Of a DNA stretch of 64,000 nt, positions 44,683 to 52,933 are shown piece by piece. The stretch comes from Streptomyces umbrinus (lineage in GTDB: Bacteria; Actinomycetota; Actinomycetes; Streptomycetales; Streptomycetaceae): NCBI RefSeq assembly GCF_030817415.1, contig NZ_JAUSZI010000002.1, forward strand, positions 6,944,001-7,008,000. The letters are read 5' to 3'. Made by a program: the position numbers and the translations under genes. Every line of letters starts with the position of its first letter. The first letter of the stretch is position 1. The notes under the pieces were generated by a model that saw nothing but the letters and a program-made list of their open reading frames with translations, did not search any database and was not told the DNA's origin.

Positions 44683-44788
44683 GTTTCCGACCGTACGCCC
44701 GGACGACCCCACTCGCCGCACAACCCTGTGGATAACTCGTGAGTCTCATGAACGATCACTGTGTACGAGGGGTGACGCCGTGCGGCGT

Positions 44789-45890
44789 CATGAAGGAGAC
44801 CGTCATCACCACCACACGCGAGAGCCTTGCGACGCGCATGAGCCCTGCCACGCGCAACCGCCCTGCCCTGCGCAAGACCCTCACCGCGGCCGCCTGCACC
44901 ACGGCTCTGCTCACCGGCATGGCCGCCTGCGGCACGGTCGAGAACCTCACCGCCGGTCAGAAGGTCGACCGCGCCTTCGAAGGGCTCGGCGAAAAGAAGT
45001 CGCTGGCCTTCGAGTTGGGGCTCGACGCCAAGCCCTCCGCCCTCACGAAGCTGGCCGGAGAGGCGGAGCCCGGCGAGGAGTTGCCGCCCGAGCTCGCCGA
45101 ACTCTTCACCGGGGTGCGGGTCAAGGTGTCCGTCGAGTCGAGGAAGCCGCTCGCCGACTCGGGTGAGAAGGATCTCGTCGGCACGGGGGTGGCGATCTCG
45201 GGGCCCGACGGCGTTCTGGCCGAATACCGCCTCGTCGGCGACTACACGTACTACCGCGCCGACATGAAAGCACTCGGTGAGGCCATGGGCTTCCCGCTGC
45301 CGTCGGCCAACGAACTCCCCGAGAGCGAGAAGGAGCTCAAGAAGGTCATTGAGGGCAAGTGGGTCAAGGTCGACACCAGCGAGCTCGACCGGGCCGGCAA
45401 GGGCGACAAGGCTGACAAGTCCGGTGGGCCCGACGAGATCGACACCAAGACCCAGCAGAAGATCCTCAAGGCGGTACGCGGAGTCGTCGCCCGTGAGGTC
45501 ACCTTCAGCAACGAGGGAGGCAGCGACGGCGTCGAACGGATCGTCGCCAAGGCCTCGTTCCGCGAGCTGCTCACCGGTCTGCTCGACAAGCTCCGGCCCC
45601 TGGCCGACGACCTTCCGGCGGGCGCCGAACTGCCCACCGACGAGGACCTCAAGGACGCCCCGAACAAGAAGATCGCCGTCAACTTCTCCCTGAAGAACGG
45701 TGACTTGACCAGGGTCTCCGTAGACCTCGCCGCCCTCGCGGACGGCCCGAAGGGCACCCGGCTCCCCCTGGTGGTCAAGTTTGGCGAGGCAGGCGACGTC
45801 AGCGCCCCGTCCGGTGCCACCGAGATACCCGCGGACGGGTTCGGGGGCCCGGGCAACCCGTTCACCGGAGGCCTGCTGAGCGGCTTCTGA
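44789..45890 (+). CDS. Secreted lipoprotein, LolA/LppX-like
   Basis: A 367-residue lipoprotein. Residues 1-46 are a long signal sequence with basic residues (RNRPALRK) and a lipobox ending LTGMAAC. The mature protein begins GTVENLTAGQKVDRAFEGLG and has the alternating strands of LolA/LppX-type proteins (LVGDYTYYRADMKALGEAMG, VEGKWVKVDTSEL-like segments). It belongs by eye to the same broad group as the proteins at 59215 and 60286. The start is uncertain: ATG 44789 directly follows a GACGCC-GTGC-GGCGTC hairpin, and starts at 44739 or 44748 are possible. A perfect 18-bp terminator follows. Confidence 0.72.
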
Positions 45891-45910
45891 CGGCCTGTCC
45901 GGAACTCGAG

Positions 45911-45953
45911 TGTCATGCCGGTGGCCCGACGGTGACGGGCCACCGGCATGACA
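45911..45953. terminator. Perfect 18-bp stem-loop terminator
   Basis: TGTCATGCCGGTGGCCCG (45911-45928) and its exact complement (45936-45953) with a 7-nt loop. It serves the lipoprotein and perhaps also the convergent amidohydrolase. Confidence 0.8.
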
Positions 45954-46081
45954 GCGACGGGTGACCCGACGGCCACGAGTGGGCGGACTTCAAGAGCACC
46001 GGTACGCGCGCGTCGAGCCCAAACAGACCTCCACGCGCGCGTGCCCGTGCCAAAGGCACCCCGCCTCCAGACCCCCAAGAC

Positions 46082-47356
46082 TCACGACGGCTCCTCCGCG
46101 CGCCCCGTCCGCCCCTGCCGAGGCAGGTCCAACGCCACGGTCACAGCGGAGTTGCAGTACTCCCGCACCGCACTCGTCCGCGCCACCACCCGCCCCCGAT
46201 GTACCACGATCCGGCTGTACGCCAGGGACAACGCCGCGTCGAGCCGGTCCCCGCGCACCGCGAGCAACTCCGCGGGGAACCCGGCCTCCACCCGTACCTC
46301 GGGCAGCCCCAGCGCAGCCCGCGCCGACGAACTCACCGCGTCGTAGGCGTCCCCGGCCCGCAGCCCGTACCGCGAGGCCAGCAGATACGCCGCCTCCAGC
46401 GGGTCCCCGCGCCCGACGGGGTTCGACACGTCCCTGAGGGCGCCGCTCCCGGCCGCCACGCGCACCCCGGCCGCCCGCAGCAGCCGTACCGGAGCCGTCC
46501 CGCGGCGGTCCCCGCCCGAGCAGCCGCCCTGGGGCAGACAGACCACGCTCACGCCGGCCGCGGCGAGTTGGTCCGCCGCCCGCGAGGCGACCTCGGTGGG
46601 CAGCCGCCCGAGTCCGCCGCACGGACCGAGCGTCACCCCCGGCCGCAGTCCGCCGGCCATCGCCGCGAGCCGTGCGAGCCGCGCGGGGTCGTCACCGTCC
46701 GTGTGCAGATCGACCGGGCAGCCGTGCTCCGAGGCGACCTCCAGGACCGCCTCCACATAACCCGTCGGATCAGGGTCCAAATCTGGACAACCACCCACTA
46801 CGGAGGCACCCATTTTCACCGCGTCCCGCAGCATCGCCAGCCCGTCCGCCCCGGCGAGCCCGGTCAGTACCCGCGGCATCGCCACCACCGTCAGCTCGGC
46901 CAGCCCCCGCAGCGCGCGCCGTGCCTGGAGCACCGCGCCCATCGAGTCCAGCCCCTGCACATCGCCCACGCGCACGTGCGAGCGCAGGGCGGTGGCACCG
47001 TGCCCGAGCTGGAGCAACGCGGCCTCGGTCGTACGGCGCTGGACCTCGTGGGCCTCGTACGACACCGGTCCGTCGCCGTCCGCCGACAGGGCCGTGTCCC
47101 CGTGCGCGTGGGGCTCGGCCGGGGCCGACAGGAGCAGATAGCCGGCGAGGTCCACGCGCGCGCTGTGTGCGGTGAGGCTGCCCGCCGTGCCGACCGCCTC
47201 GATGCGTCCGCCGCCCAGCCTTACGTCCACGGTCCGGCCGTCGGTGAGCCGCGCGCCGCAGAGCAGCAGGTCGGAGCCGTCGCTCCGGCCGGACGAGCCC
47301 GAGGAGCCCGACGAGGACGAGGAGGAGTGGGGCTGCTGCGGCTGACTGTCGGGCAT
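46082..47356 (-). CDS. Amidohydrolase-family protein (cytosine deaminase-like)
   Basis: A 424-residue metal-dependent amidohydrolase with a Ser/Gly-rich N-terminal linker (about residues 10-25). The TIM-barrel metal site is altered relative to the usual HxH: PAEPHAHGDTAL near 82 (H-A-H present), CPVDLHTDGDD near 215 (His) and GSGALRDVSNPVGRGDPLEA near 315 (Asp). Members hydrolyse cyclic amides or deaminate bases; the substrate is unknown. ATG 47356 has AGGAG 5 nt upstream, and a GTG/ATG further up lacks one. Confidence 0.8.
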   Translation of the reverse strand: MPDSQPQQPHSSSSSSGSSGSSGRSDGSDLLLCGARLTDGRTVDVRLGGGRIEAVGTAGSLTAHSARVDLAGYLLLSAPAEPHAHGDTALSADGDGPVSYEAHEVQRRTTEAALLQLGHGATALRSHVRVGDVQGLDSMGAVLQARRALRGLAELTVVAMPRVLTGLAGADGLAMLRDAVKMGASVVGGCPDLDPDPTGYVEAVLEVASEHGCPVDLHTDGDDPARLARLAAMAGGLRPGVTLGPCGGLGRLPTEVASRAADQLAAAGVSVVCLPQGGCSGGDRRGTAPVRLLRAAGVRVAAGSGALRDVSNPVGRGDPLEAAYLLASRYGLRAGDAYDAVSSSARAALGLPEVRVEAGFPAELLAVRGDRLDAALSLAYSRIVVHRGRVVARTSAVREYCNSAVTVALDLPRQGRTGRAEEPS

Positions 47357-47575
47357 CGCGCTCCTGGGGCTCGGCGGCGGCTGCGAAAGAAGGGGCAGGC
47401 GGCTGCGAAGGAGGGACACAAGATCACGCAGCGTGAGTCGAGCCTAGGGTGGCGACCGGCGCGCATCGAGGAGGAGCGGAATAGTCGTACCGGTGTGGTC
47501 CGTCGTGCGGGAGGGGCGCGTGAAACGCCCCGCGAGCGGCCCGGAACGGGCTGGGGCAGGTGCCGCGAAACGGAT

Positions 47576-47605
47576 TTGGGCGATCGGTGGCCGAGCGTGT
47601 AATGT
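47576..47605 (+). promoter_or_regulatory. Promoter of the tRNA-Thr/tRNA-Met unit
   Basis: TTGGGC (47576-47581), 18-nt spacer, TAATGT (47600-47605), 11 nt before the tRNA-Thr 5' end. Confidence 0.55.
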
Positions 47606-47616
47606 CTTCATCGCTC

Positions 47617-47689
47617 GCCCCAATAGCTCAGTCGGTAGAGCGTCTCCATGGTAAGGAGAAGGTCTACGGTTCGATTCCGTATTGGGGCT
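47617..47689 (+). tRNA. tRNA-Thr (GGT)
   Basis: 73 nt. The acceptor GCCCCAA pairs with TTGGGGC, discriminator T. The anticodon loop ATGGTAA gives GGT between TCTCC and GGAGA; T-arm GGTTCGATTCC. CCA not encoded. Confidence 0.95.
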
Positions 47690-47736
47690 CTGGTGTGGGA
47701 GGTTCCCGCTCGCAAGGCGGGAACTGATCACATCAC

Positions 47737-47809
47737 AGCGGTGTAGCTCAGTCGGTAGAGCAAGCGGCTCATAATCGCTGTGTCACCGGTTCAAGTCCGG
47801 TCACCGCTA
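47737..47809 (+). tRNA. tRNA-Met (CAT)
   Basis: 73 nt. The acceptor AGCGGTG pairs with CACCGCT, discriminator A. The anticodon loop CTCATAA gives CAT. The first acceptor pair is a normal A-T, so this is the elongator-type rather than the initiator tRNA. A GTTCCCGC/GCGGGAAC hairpin lies between it and tRNA-Thr. Confidence 0.93.
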
Positions 47810-47814
47810 CTGAC

Positions 47815-47852
47815 AGTAGCCGATTGTGGGGTCGGTCCTTCGATCGGCTACT
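47815..47852 (+). terminator. Terminator after tRNA-Met
   Basis: AGTAGCCGAT (47815-47824) pairs with ATCGGCTACT (47843-47852), followed by CTTCTATGTGTT. It separates the tRNAs from rpmG. Confidence 0.65.
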
Positions 47853-47905
47853 CTTCTATGTGTTAATGCGCCATTCGTCCCATCCGTTCGTCAAGGAGCA
47901 CTCCT

Positions 47906-48070
47906 GTGGCTGCCACCGACGTCCGCCCGAAGATCACGCTGGCCTGCGTGGAGTGCAAGGAGCGGAACTACATCACCAAGAAGAACCGGCGTAACAACCC
48001 GGACCGACTGGAGATGAAGAAGCACTGCCCGCGTTGCAATGCGCACACCGCGCACCGCGAAACGCGATAA
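47906..48070 (+). CDS. rpmG: Ribosomal protein bL33
   Basis: A 54-residue bL33: [22 protein letters not shown] then [28 protein letters not shown]. Both CxxC pairs are present, so it is the zinc-binding (C+) form. It is part of the 50S subunit near the E site. GTG 47906 follows AAGGAG. The gene heads a conserved actinobacterial order leading through hadAB-like genes to secE, nusG and rplKA. Confidence 0.95.
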   Translation: MAATDVRPKITLACVECKERNYITKKNRRNNPDRLEMKKHCPRCNAHTAHRETR

Positions 48071-48158
48071 ACAAGGCTCGTACACGAGGCCGTCCCCTGA
48101 AGTCGGGGGGCGGCCTCGCGTCGTTACACCCAGTTGCGAACCAGGAGGTGCCGGGCCC

Positions 48159-48611
48159 ATGGCGCTCGACCAGTCCTTCGTGGGGCGGTCCTATCCGCCC
48201 ACCGAGCCCTATGAGGTCGGCCGGGAGAAGATCCGCGAGTTCGCGGAGGCGGTGGGCGACGCCAACCCCGCGTACACGGACCCGGAGGCCGCCAAGGCCC
48301 TCGGTCACCCCGATGTGATCGCCCCGCCGACCTTCGTGTTCACCATCACGTTCAAGGCCGCGGGACAGGTCGCCCAGGACCCCCAACTGGGGCTCGACTA
48401 CAGCCGTGTGGTGCACGGCGACCAGAAGTTCGTCTACCGCCGCCCGGTGCGCGCGGGCGACCGGCTCACGGTCACCTCCACCATCGAGGCGATCAAGTCG
48501 CTGGCGGGCAACGACATTCTGGACATCCGCGGCGAGGTCCACGACGAGGCGGGCGAGCACGTGGTGACCGCCTGGACCAAGCTCGTGTCCCGCGCGGCCG
48601 AGGGGGCGTGA
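48159..48611 (+). CDS. MaoC-like dehydratase N-terminal-domain protein (HadA-like)
   Basis: A 150-residue hot-dog-fold protein of the FAS1_DH/MaoC N-terminal type: SFVGRSYPPTEPYEVGREKIREFAEAVGD, IAPPTFVFTITF and DYSRVVHGDQKFVYRRPVRAGD. In Mycobacterium the rpmG-adjacent hadA product pairs with HadB as the (3R)-hydroxyacyl-ACP dehydratase of FAS II. Here the DxxxxxH catalytic pair is in the partner gene, which follows after 4 nt. AGGAGG lies 10 nt before ATG 48159. The physiological substrate in Streptomyces is not established. Confidence 0.85.
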   Translation: MALDQSFVGRSYPPTEPYEVGREKIREFAEAVGDANPAYTDPEAAKALGHPDVIAPPTFVFTITFKAAGQVAQDPQLGLDYSRVVHGDQKFVYRRPVRAGDRLTVTSTIEAIKSLAGNDILDIRGEVHDEAGEHVVTAWTKLVSRAAEGA

Positions 48612-48615
48612 ACAG

Positions 48616-49044
48616 ATGACGGCGAAGATCTCGTACGACGACGTCGAGGTCGGCACCGAACTGCCGGCCCGGACCTTCGGCGTGACCCGCGCGACGCTCG
48701 TGCAGTACGCGGGCGCCTCGGGGGACTTCAACCCGATCCACTGGAACGAGAAGTTCGCCAAGGAGGTCGGCCTCCCGGACGTCATCGCGCACGGCATGTT
48801 CACCATGGCCGAGGCGGTCAGGGTCGTCACCGACTGGACCGGCGACCCGGGCGCGGTCGTCGAGTACGGTGTCCGCTTCACCAAGCCCGTCGTCGTCCCG
48901 AACGACGACCAGGGCGCCACGATCGAGGTCAGCGGCAAGGTCGCGGCCAAGCTCGACGACAACACCGTCCGCGTCGACCTCGTCGCGATGAGCGCGGGCC
49001 AGAAGGTCCTGGGCATGTCCCGGGCCGTCGTACGCCTGGCCTGA
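48616..49044 (+). CDS. MaoC-family (R)-specific dehydratase (HadB-like)
   Basis: A 142-residue hot-dog-fold hydratase with the catalytic motif GDFNPIHWNEKFAKEVGLPDVIAHGMF (the Asp and His of hydratase 2 enzymes, about residues 37 and 42). It likely forms a heterodimer with the HadA-like protein and interconverts 3-hydroxyacyl and 2-enoyl thioesters. ATG 48616 is 4 nt after the previous stop. A hairpin follows at 49079. Confidence 0.87.
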   Translation: MTAKISYDDVEVGTELPARTFGVTRATLVQYAGASGDFNPIHWNEKFAKEVGLPDVIAHGMFTMAEAVRVVTDWTGDPGAVVEYGVRFTKPVVVPNDDQGATIEVSGKVAAKLDDNTVRVDLVAMSAGQKVLGMSRAVVRLA

Positions 49045-49078
49045 CAGGGCGGTTCGGCGGGAGCGCGAGGAGTGTGAG

Positions 49079-49110
49079 TAAGGGGCGTCCGCCGTTGCGG
49101 GCGCCCCTTA
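49079..49110 (+). terminator. Terminator after the hadAB-like pair
   Basis: TAAGGGGCG (49079-49087) pairs with CGCCCCTTA (49102-49110), with an inner CCGC-CGTT-GCGG stem. Confidence 0.7.
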
Positions 49111-49158
49111 CTTCTTGTCTTCCTGCGCCTCTCGCTTCTTCTCTCCGCATCCCACCCC

Positions 49159-49194
49159 TTGACCTAGTTAGTGATTGAGTACTAACTTGTTCGC
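49159..49194 (+). promoter_or_regulatory. tetR promoter with operator GTTAGT-N8-ACTAAC
   Basis: TTGACC (49159-49164) and TAACTT (49183-49188) with about 18 nt spacing; the -10 ends 6 nt before ATG 49195 (leaderless). GTTAGT (49167-49172) and ACTAAC (49181-49186) form a dyad between and over these boxes. Confidence 0.65.
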
Positions 49195-49764
49195 ATGGTC
49201 AGGATGAGCGCAGAAGAGAGGCGCGAGAGCGTCATCCGCGCGGCGATGAGCGAGTTCTCCCGGGGCGGCTACTACGGCACGTCCACCGAGGCGATCGCCA
49301 AGCGTGTGGGCGTCTCGCAGCCGTACCTCTTCCGGCTCTTCCCGGGCAAGAAGGCGATCTTCCTCGCGGCGGCCGAGCGGTGCATGGAGGAGACCATGCG
49401 CACCTTCGCCGACGCCTCCAAGGGGCTGGAGGGCGAAGAGGCCCTGCACTCCATGGCGAACGCGTACACCAGGGTCATCGCCGAGAATCCCGAACAGCTG
49501 CTCATGCAGATGCAGATGTACGTCGCGGTTGCGGCCGCCGAGCAGACCGGTGACCGCGAGCTGGGTGAGGTGGTGCGGGCGGGCTGGATGCGCCTGTGGG
49601 ACACCGTTCATCTGCCGCTCGGCGCCGATGTCGACGAGACCACGACCTTCATGGCGTACGGAATGCTCGTCAACTGCCTGGTGGTCATGGGATTTCCGCC
49701 CGAGCACCGGGTCTGGGAGGGGCTCTACCCCTCGGCCCGGATCAAGGGCCGGCTCGAGCACTGA
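49195..49764 (+). CDS. TetR-family transcriptional repressor
   Basis: A 189-residue TetR protein: N-terminal helix-turn-helix (RRESVIRAAMSEFSRGGYYGTSTEAIAKRVGVSQPYLFRLFPGKKAIFLAA), then a helical ligand domain. ATG 49195 is six nt from a -10 box, so it is leaderless; ATG 49204 is an alternative. The same dyad (GTTAGT-N8-ACTAAY) occurs in front of this gene and in front of the following MFS gene, so it very likely represses both and is released by a substrate of the exporter. Confidence 0.88.
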   Translation: MVRMSAEERRESVIRAAMSEFSRGGYYGTSTEAIAKRVGVSQPYLFRLFPGKKAIFLAAAERCMEETMRTFADASKGLEGEEALHSMANAYTRVIAENPEQLLMQMQMYVAVAAAEQTGDRELGEVVRAGWMRLWDTVHLPLGADVDETTTFMAYGMLVNCLVVMGFPPEHRVWEGLYPSARIKGRLEH

Positions 49765-49806
49765 ACCAAGGGTGGCGGAAATTGCCGCCCTTTCATGCCC
49801 GTGAAA

Positions 49807-49826
49807 GTTAGTCAGCAATAACTAAT
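49807..49826 (+). promoter_or_regulatory. Second operator copy, upstream of the MFS exporter
   Basis: GTTAGT (49807-49812), 8-nt spacer, ACTAAT (49821-49826). It matches the dyad at 49167-49186 in 11 of 12 arm positions and lies 31 nt before the exporter start. Confidence 0.7.
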
Positions 49827-49857
49827 TGAAGTCAGTGATCACCCGCTGGGGGAAGCG

Positions 49858-51303
49858 ATGTCACAGCAGACCGCACGTCCCGGGGGAGCCGTCTGGGCCC
49901 TCGTCATCACCAGCGTCGCCGGGTTCATGGCGGCGCTCGACAACCTCGTCGTCACCACCGCACTGCCCTCGATCCGCAAGGACCTCGGGGGAGACCTCCC
50001 CGATCTGGAATGGACCGTGAGCGCCTACACGCTCACCTTCGCCGTGCTGCTGATGTTCGGCTCGGCCCTGGGCGACCGGTTCGGCCGTCGCCGGCTCTTC
50101 CTCGTCGGCATCACCGTGTTCACCGCCGCCTCCGCCGCCGCGGCCATGGCGCCCGGCATCGACTCGCTGATCGCCGCCCGCGCGGTCCAGGGCGTCGGCG
50201 CCGCCATCATGATGCCGCTGACGCTGACCCTGCTCACGGCCGCCGTTCCGGCCGCCAAGCGCGGGATGGCGTACGGGATCTGGGGTGCCGTCAACGGTCT
50301 CGCCGTCGCTTCGGGGCCGCTGATCGGCGGCAGCCTCACCGAGCACATCTCCTGGCAGTGGATCTTCTGGCTGAACGTTCCGCTGGGGCTGGCGCTCCTG
50401 CCGCTCGCCCGGCTGCGCCTGTCGGAGTCCTTCGGCGCCGGTGCCCCGCTCGACATCCGCGGCACCCTGCTGGCCAGTGGTGGCCTCTTCGGAATCGTGT
50501 ACGGGCTGGTCCGGGCGCCCGTCGTCGGCTGGACCGACGGGATAGTCCTGCTGGGGCTGTTCGCGGGTACCGCTCTGCTCGTCGGCTTCGTGATCCACGG
50601 CATCAACGCCAAGAACCCGATGCTGCCGATGCGGCTCTTCCGCAACCGGGCCTTCGCCGGGATCAACGCGGCCAGTCTGCTGATGTTCCTCGGGATGTTC
50701 GGCTCGATCTTCCTGCTCAGCCAGTACATGCAGGGCGTCCTCGGCTACTCGCCCACCCAGGCCGGGCTGCGGATGCTGCCCTGGACGGGGATGCCGATGC
50801 TCATCGCACCCGTCGCCGGATATCTGTCCGACCGGATCGGCGGCCGCCCGGTCGTCGCCGCGGGTCTCTTCCTGCAGGCCGTCGGACTCGGCTGGTTCGC
50901 CACCGTGATCGCGCCCGACACGTCGTACGCCACACAGCTGCCCGCCCTGATCATCAGCGGTGTGGGCATGTCCCTCTTCTTCGCCCCCGCCTCCAACCTG
51001 GTCATGTCCAGCGTCCGGCCGCACGAGCAGGGGATCGCCTCCGGCGCCAACAACGCGCTGCGCGAGGTCGGCGGCGCGCTCGGTATCGCGGTGATGGCCT
51101 CGATCTTCTCCGCCCAGGGCTCCTACCGGACCGCGCAGACCTTCGTCGACGGCACCCAGCCGGCGCTCTGGGTCGGTTCCGCCGCGGTGGCCGTGGCGGG
51201 AGTCGCGGCACTCCTCATCCCCGGTCGTCGCCGGGCGGCGGAGGCGAGCGAGGACAGCACCGGGAACGCGCCCGAGCGGGTGCTGGAGACGGCCTCCCAC
51301 TGA
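49858..51303 (+). CDS. MFS multidrug exporter, DHA2 family (14 TM)
   Basis: A 481-residue exporter with 14 helices: WALVITSVAGFMAALDNLVVTTALPSIRKDLGG (helix 1 with the conserved D of DHA2), ALGDRFGRRRLFLVG (motif A) and GPLIGGSLTEHISWQWIFWLNVPLGL (motif C). A proton-driven drug efflux role is inferred from the family. ATG 49858 follows GGGGGAAG. It is controlled with the TetR gene by the operator at 49807. A DUF3291-like gene follows after 57 nt and may be co-transcribed. Confidence 0.88.
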   Translation: MSQQTARPGGAVWALVITSVAGFMAALDNLVVTTALPSIRKDLGGDLPDLEWTVSAYTLTFAVLLMFGSALGDRFGRRRLFLVGITVFTAASAAAAMAPGIDSLIAARAVQGVGAAIMMPLTLTLLTAAVPAAKRGMAYGIWGAVNGLAVASGPLIGGSLTEHISWQWIFWLNVPLGLALLPLARLRLSESFGAGAPLDIRGTLLASGGLFGIVYGLVRAPVVGWTDGIVLLGLFAGTALLVGFVIHGINAKNPMLPMRLFRNRAFAGINAASLLMFLGMFGSIFLLSQYMQGVLGYSPTQAGLRMLPWTGMPMLIAPVAGYLSDRIGGRPVVAAGLFLQAVGLGWFATVIAPDTSYATQLPALIISGVGMSLFFAPASNLVMSSVRPHEQGIASGANNALREVGGALGIAVMASIFSAQGSYRTAQTFVDGTQPALWVGSAAVAVAGVAALLIPGRRRAAEASEDSTGNAPERVLETASH

Positions 51304-51360
51304 GGGCCCTCACCGAGTCCGGAATCCGAACCCGCACCCGCACCCGAAAGGAGTCCGAGC

Positions 51361-51738
51361 ATGCCCACCCTTCCCTGGACCGTGCCGAACGAGCCGCCGC
51401 AGGGCGCCGAGGTGTACGTCTTCGCCTCCCGCTTCGAGACCCGCACCCGCTGGGGAGCGCTGAAGTTCTTCGCCAGGACACCGGCCGTCTGGCGGCAGGT
51501 GAGCAAAGCCCCCGGAGCGTACGGCGCCACGCTCAAGGCGGCCCCGCTGCGGCGGACCTTCTGGACCCTGTCCGCCTGGGAGTCGCCCGCGGCGCTCAAG
51601 GCCTTCGCCCGCTCCGGCACGCACGCGCCGACCGCCCGGGGCCTCGGCCCCCAGATGCGGGACGCGAAGTTCGTCTCGTGGACGGTCACGGCGGACGACC
51701 TCCCGCTCGACTGGGCGGAGGCGTTGCGCCGTCTGTGA
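51361..51738 (+). CDS. DUF3291-like small protein (ABM-fold monooxygenase-like)
   Basis: A 125-residue protein with VYVFASRFETRTRWGALKFFARTPAVWRQV, then RTFWTLSAWESPAALKAFARSGTHA. This layout recalls DUF3291/spheroidene monooxygenase-type dimeric alpha-beta-barrel proteins. No catalytic residues can be assigned. AAGGAG lies 9 nt before ATG 51361. It follows the MFS exporter and ends just before a strong hairpin, so it probably belongs to the same transcript and may modify the exporter substrate (inference). Confidence 0.7.
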   Translation: MPTLPWTVPNEPPQGAEVYVFASRFETRTRWGALKFFARTPAVWRQVSKAPGAYGATLKAAPLRRTFWTLSAWESPAALKAFARSGTHAPTARGLGPQMRDAKFVSWTVTADDLPLDWAEALRRL

Positions 51739-51766
51739 CCGACCGACGCCGCGAACAGCTCAGCCG

Positions 51767-51804
51767 CGAGAACGGCCCCGCCCCGACCGGCGGGGCCGTT
51801 CTCG
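51767..51804 (+). terminator. Perfect 16-bp hairpin between the tetR-MFS unit and murB
   Basis: CGAGAACGGCCCCGCC (51767-51782), loop CCGACC, GGCGGGGCCGTTCTCG (51789-51804). It terminates the upstream unit and touches the murB -10 box. Confidence 0.8.
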
Positions 51805-51817
51805 TACTCTTGGGCAC
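51783..51817 (+). promoter_or_regulatory. murB promoter embedded in the hairpin
   Basis: TACTCT (51805-51810) is 7 nt before GTG 51818. CCGACC (51783-51788), the hairpin loop, is at -35 distance (16 nt). The mRNA would be nearly leaderless. Confidence 0.45.
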
Positions 51818-52873
51818 GTGCTGGAACTCCACGACGCCCCGCTCGCCCCGCTGACCACCTTCCGGCTCGGCGGCCCCGCCGCGCGCCTGATCACCGCCAC
51901 GACCGACGCCGAGGTGATCGCCGCCGTCCGCGAGGCCGACGACTCGGGCACCCCGCTGCTGCTGATCGGCGGCGGATCCAACCTGGTCATCGGCGACAAG
52001 GGCTTCGCGGGCACCGCCCTGCGCATCGCCACCCGCGGCTTCGCCCTCGACGGTACGAAGCTGGAGCTGGCCGCCGGCGAGGTGTGGACCGACGCCGTCG
52101 CCCGCACCGTCGAGGCCGGCCTCGCGGGCATCGAGTGCCTCGCCGGAATCCCGGGCTCCGCGGGTGCGACGCCCATCCAGAACGTGGGGGCGTACGGCCA
52201 GGAGGTGTCGTCGACGATCACCGAAGTGATCGCCTACGACCGGCGGACCCGCGAGACGGTCACCGTCCCGAACGCCGAGTGCGCCTTCTCGTACCGCCAC
52301 AGCCGCTTCAAGGCCGACCCCGAACGCTTCGTCGTGCTGCGCGTCCGCTTCGACCTGGAGGACGCCTCCGGGCTCTCCGCGCCGGTCAAGTACGCCGAGA
52401 CGGCCCGCGTCCTCGGCGTCGAGCCCGGCGACCGCGTGCCGCTGGAGAAGGCCCGGGAGACCGTCCTGAAGCTGCGCTCCGGCAAGGGCATGGTGCTCGA
52501 CCCGGAGGACCACGACACCTGGTCGGCCGGCTCGTTCTTCACCAACCCGATCCTCACCCACGAGGAGTTCGCCGTGTTCCACGCGCGCGTGGCCGAGCGT
52601 CTCGGTGACGGCGTGATCCCGCCCGCGTACCCGGCGGGCGACGGGCACACCAAGACCTCCGCGGCCTGGCTGATCGACAAGTCCGGCTTCACCAAGGGCT
52701 ACGGCACCGGCCCCGCCCGCATCTCCACCAAGCACACCCTGGCCCTCACCAACCGCGGCGAGGCCACCACGGAGGACCTCCTCGCGCTCGCCCGCGAGGT
52801 CGTCGCGGGCGTCCACGCCGCCTTCGGGATCACGCTCGTCAACGAACCGGTGACGGTCGGCGTCAGCCTCTGA
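51818..52873 (+). CDS. murB: UDP-N-acetylenolpyruvoylglucosamine reductase
   Basis: A 351-residue FAD enzyme of peptidoglycan precursor synthesis that reduces the enolpyruvyl group of UDP-GlcNAc to form UDP-MurNAc with NADPH. FAD motifs: TTFRLGGPAARLI, LIGGGSNLVIGD, LAGIPGSAGATPIQNVGAYGQEV. SYRHSRFK and the catalytic serine in WSAGSFFTNP are intact, as is the type I-like Tyr loop. GTG 51818 is leaderless-type. The C-terminal Glu region (LVNEPVTVGV) is present. Confidence 0.93.
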   Translation: MLELHDAPLAPLTTFRLGGPAARLITATTDAEVIAAVREADDSGTPLLLIGGGSNLVIGDKGFAGTALRIATRGFALDGTKLELAAGEVWTDAVARTVEAGLAGIECLAGIPGSAGATPIQNVGAYGQEVSSTITEVIAYDRRTRETVTVPNAECAFSYRHSRFKADPERFVVLRVRFDLEDASGLSAPVKYAETARVLGVEPGDRVPLEKARETVLKLRSGKGMVLDPEDHDTWSAGSFFTNPILTHEEFAVFHARVAERLGDGVIPPAYPAGDGHTKTSAAWLIDKSGFTKGYGTGPARISTKHTLALTNRGEATTEDLLALAREVVAGVHAAFGITLVNEPVTVGVSL

Positions 52874-52933
52874 GATATTTCGCTTGCCGGTCGCCCGGCC
52901 CGGCGATCACCCTGAGGGCATGAGAGAACTCCT

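Noticed and set aside
46082..47356. Urease/dihydroorotase-type assignment for the amidohydrolase
   Set aside because: Only general amidohydrolase metal-site motifs are visible; specific substrate motifs are missing, so a broad call is kept.
42947..47809. Integrated element at a tRNA gene
   Set aside because: No integrase and no repeated tRNA 3' ends were found next to tRNA-Tyr, -Thr, -Met or -Trp; genes around them look resident.
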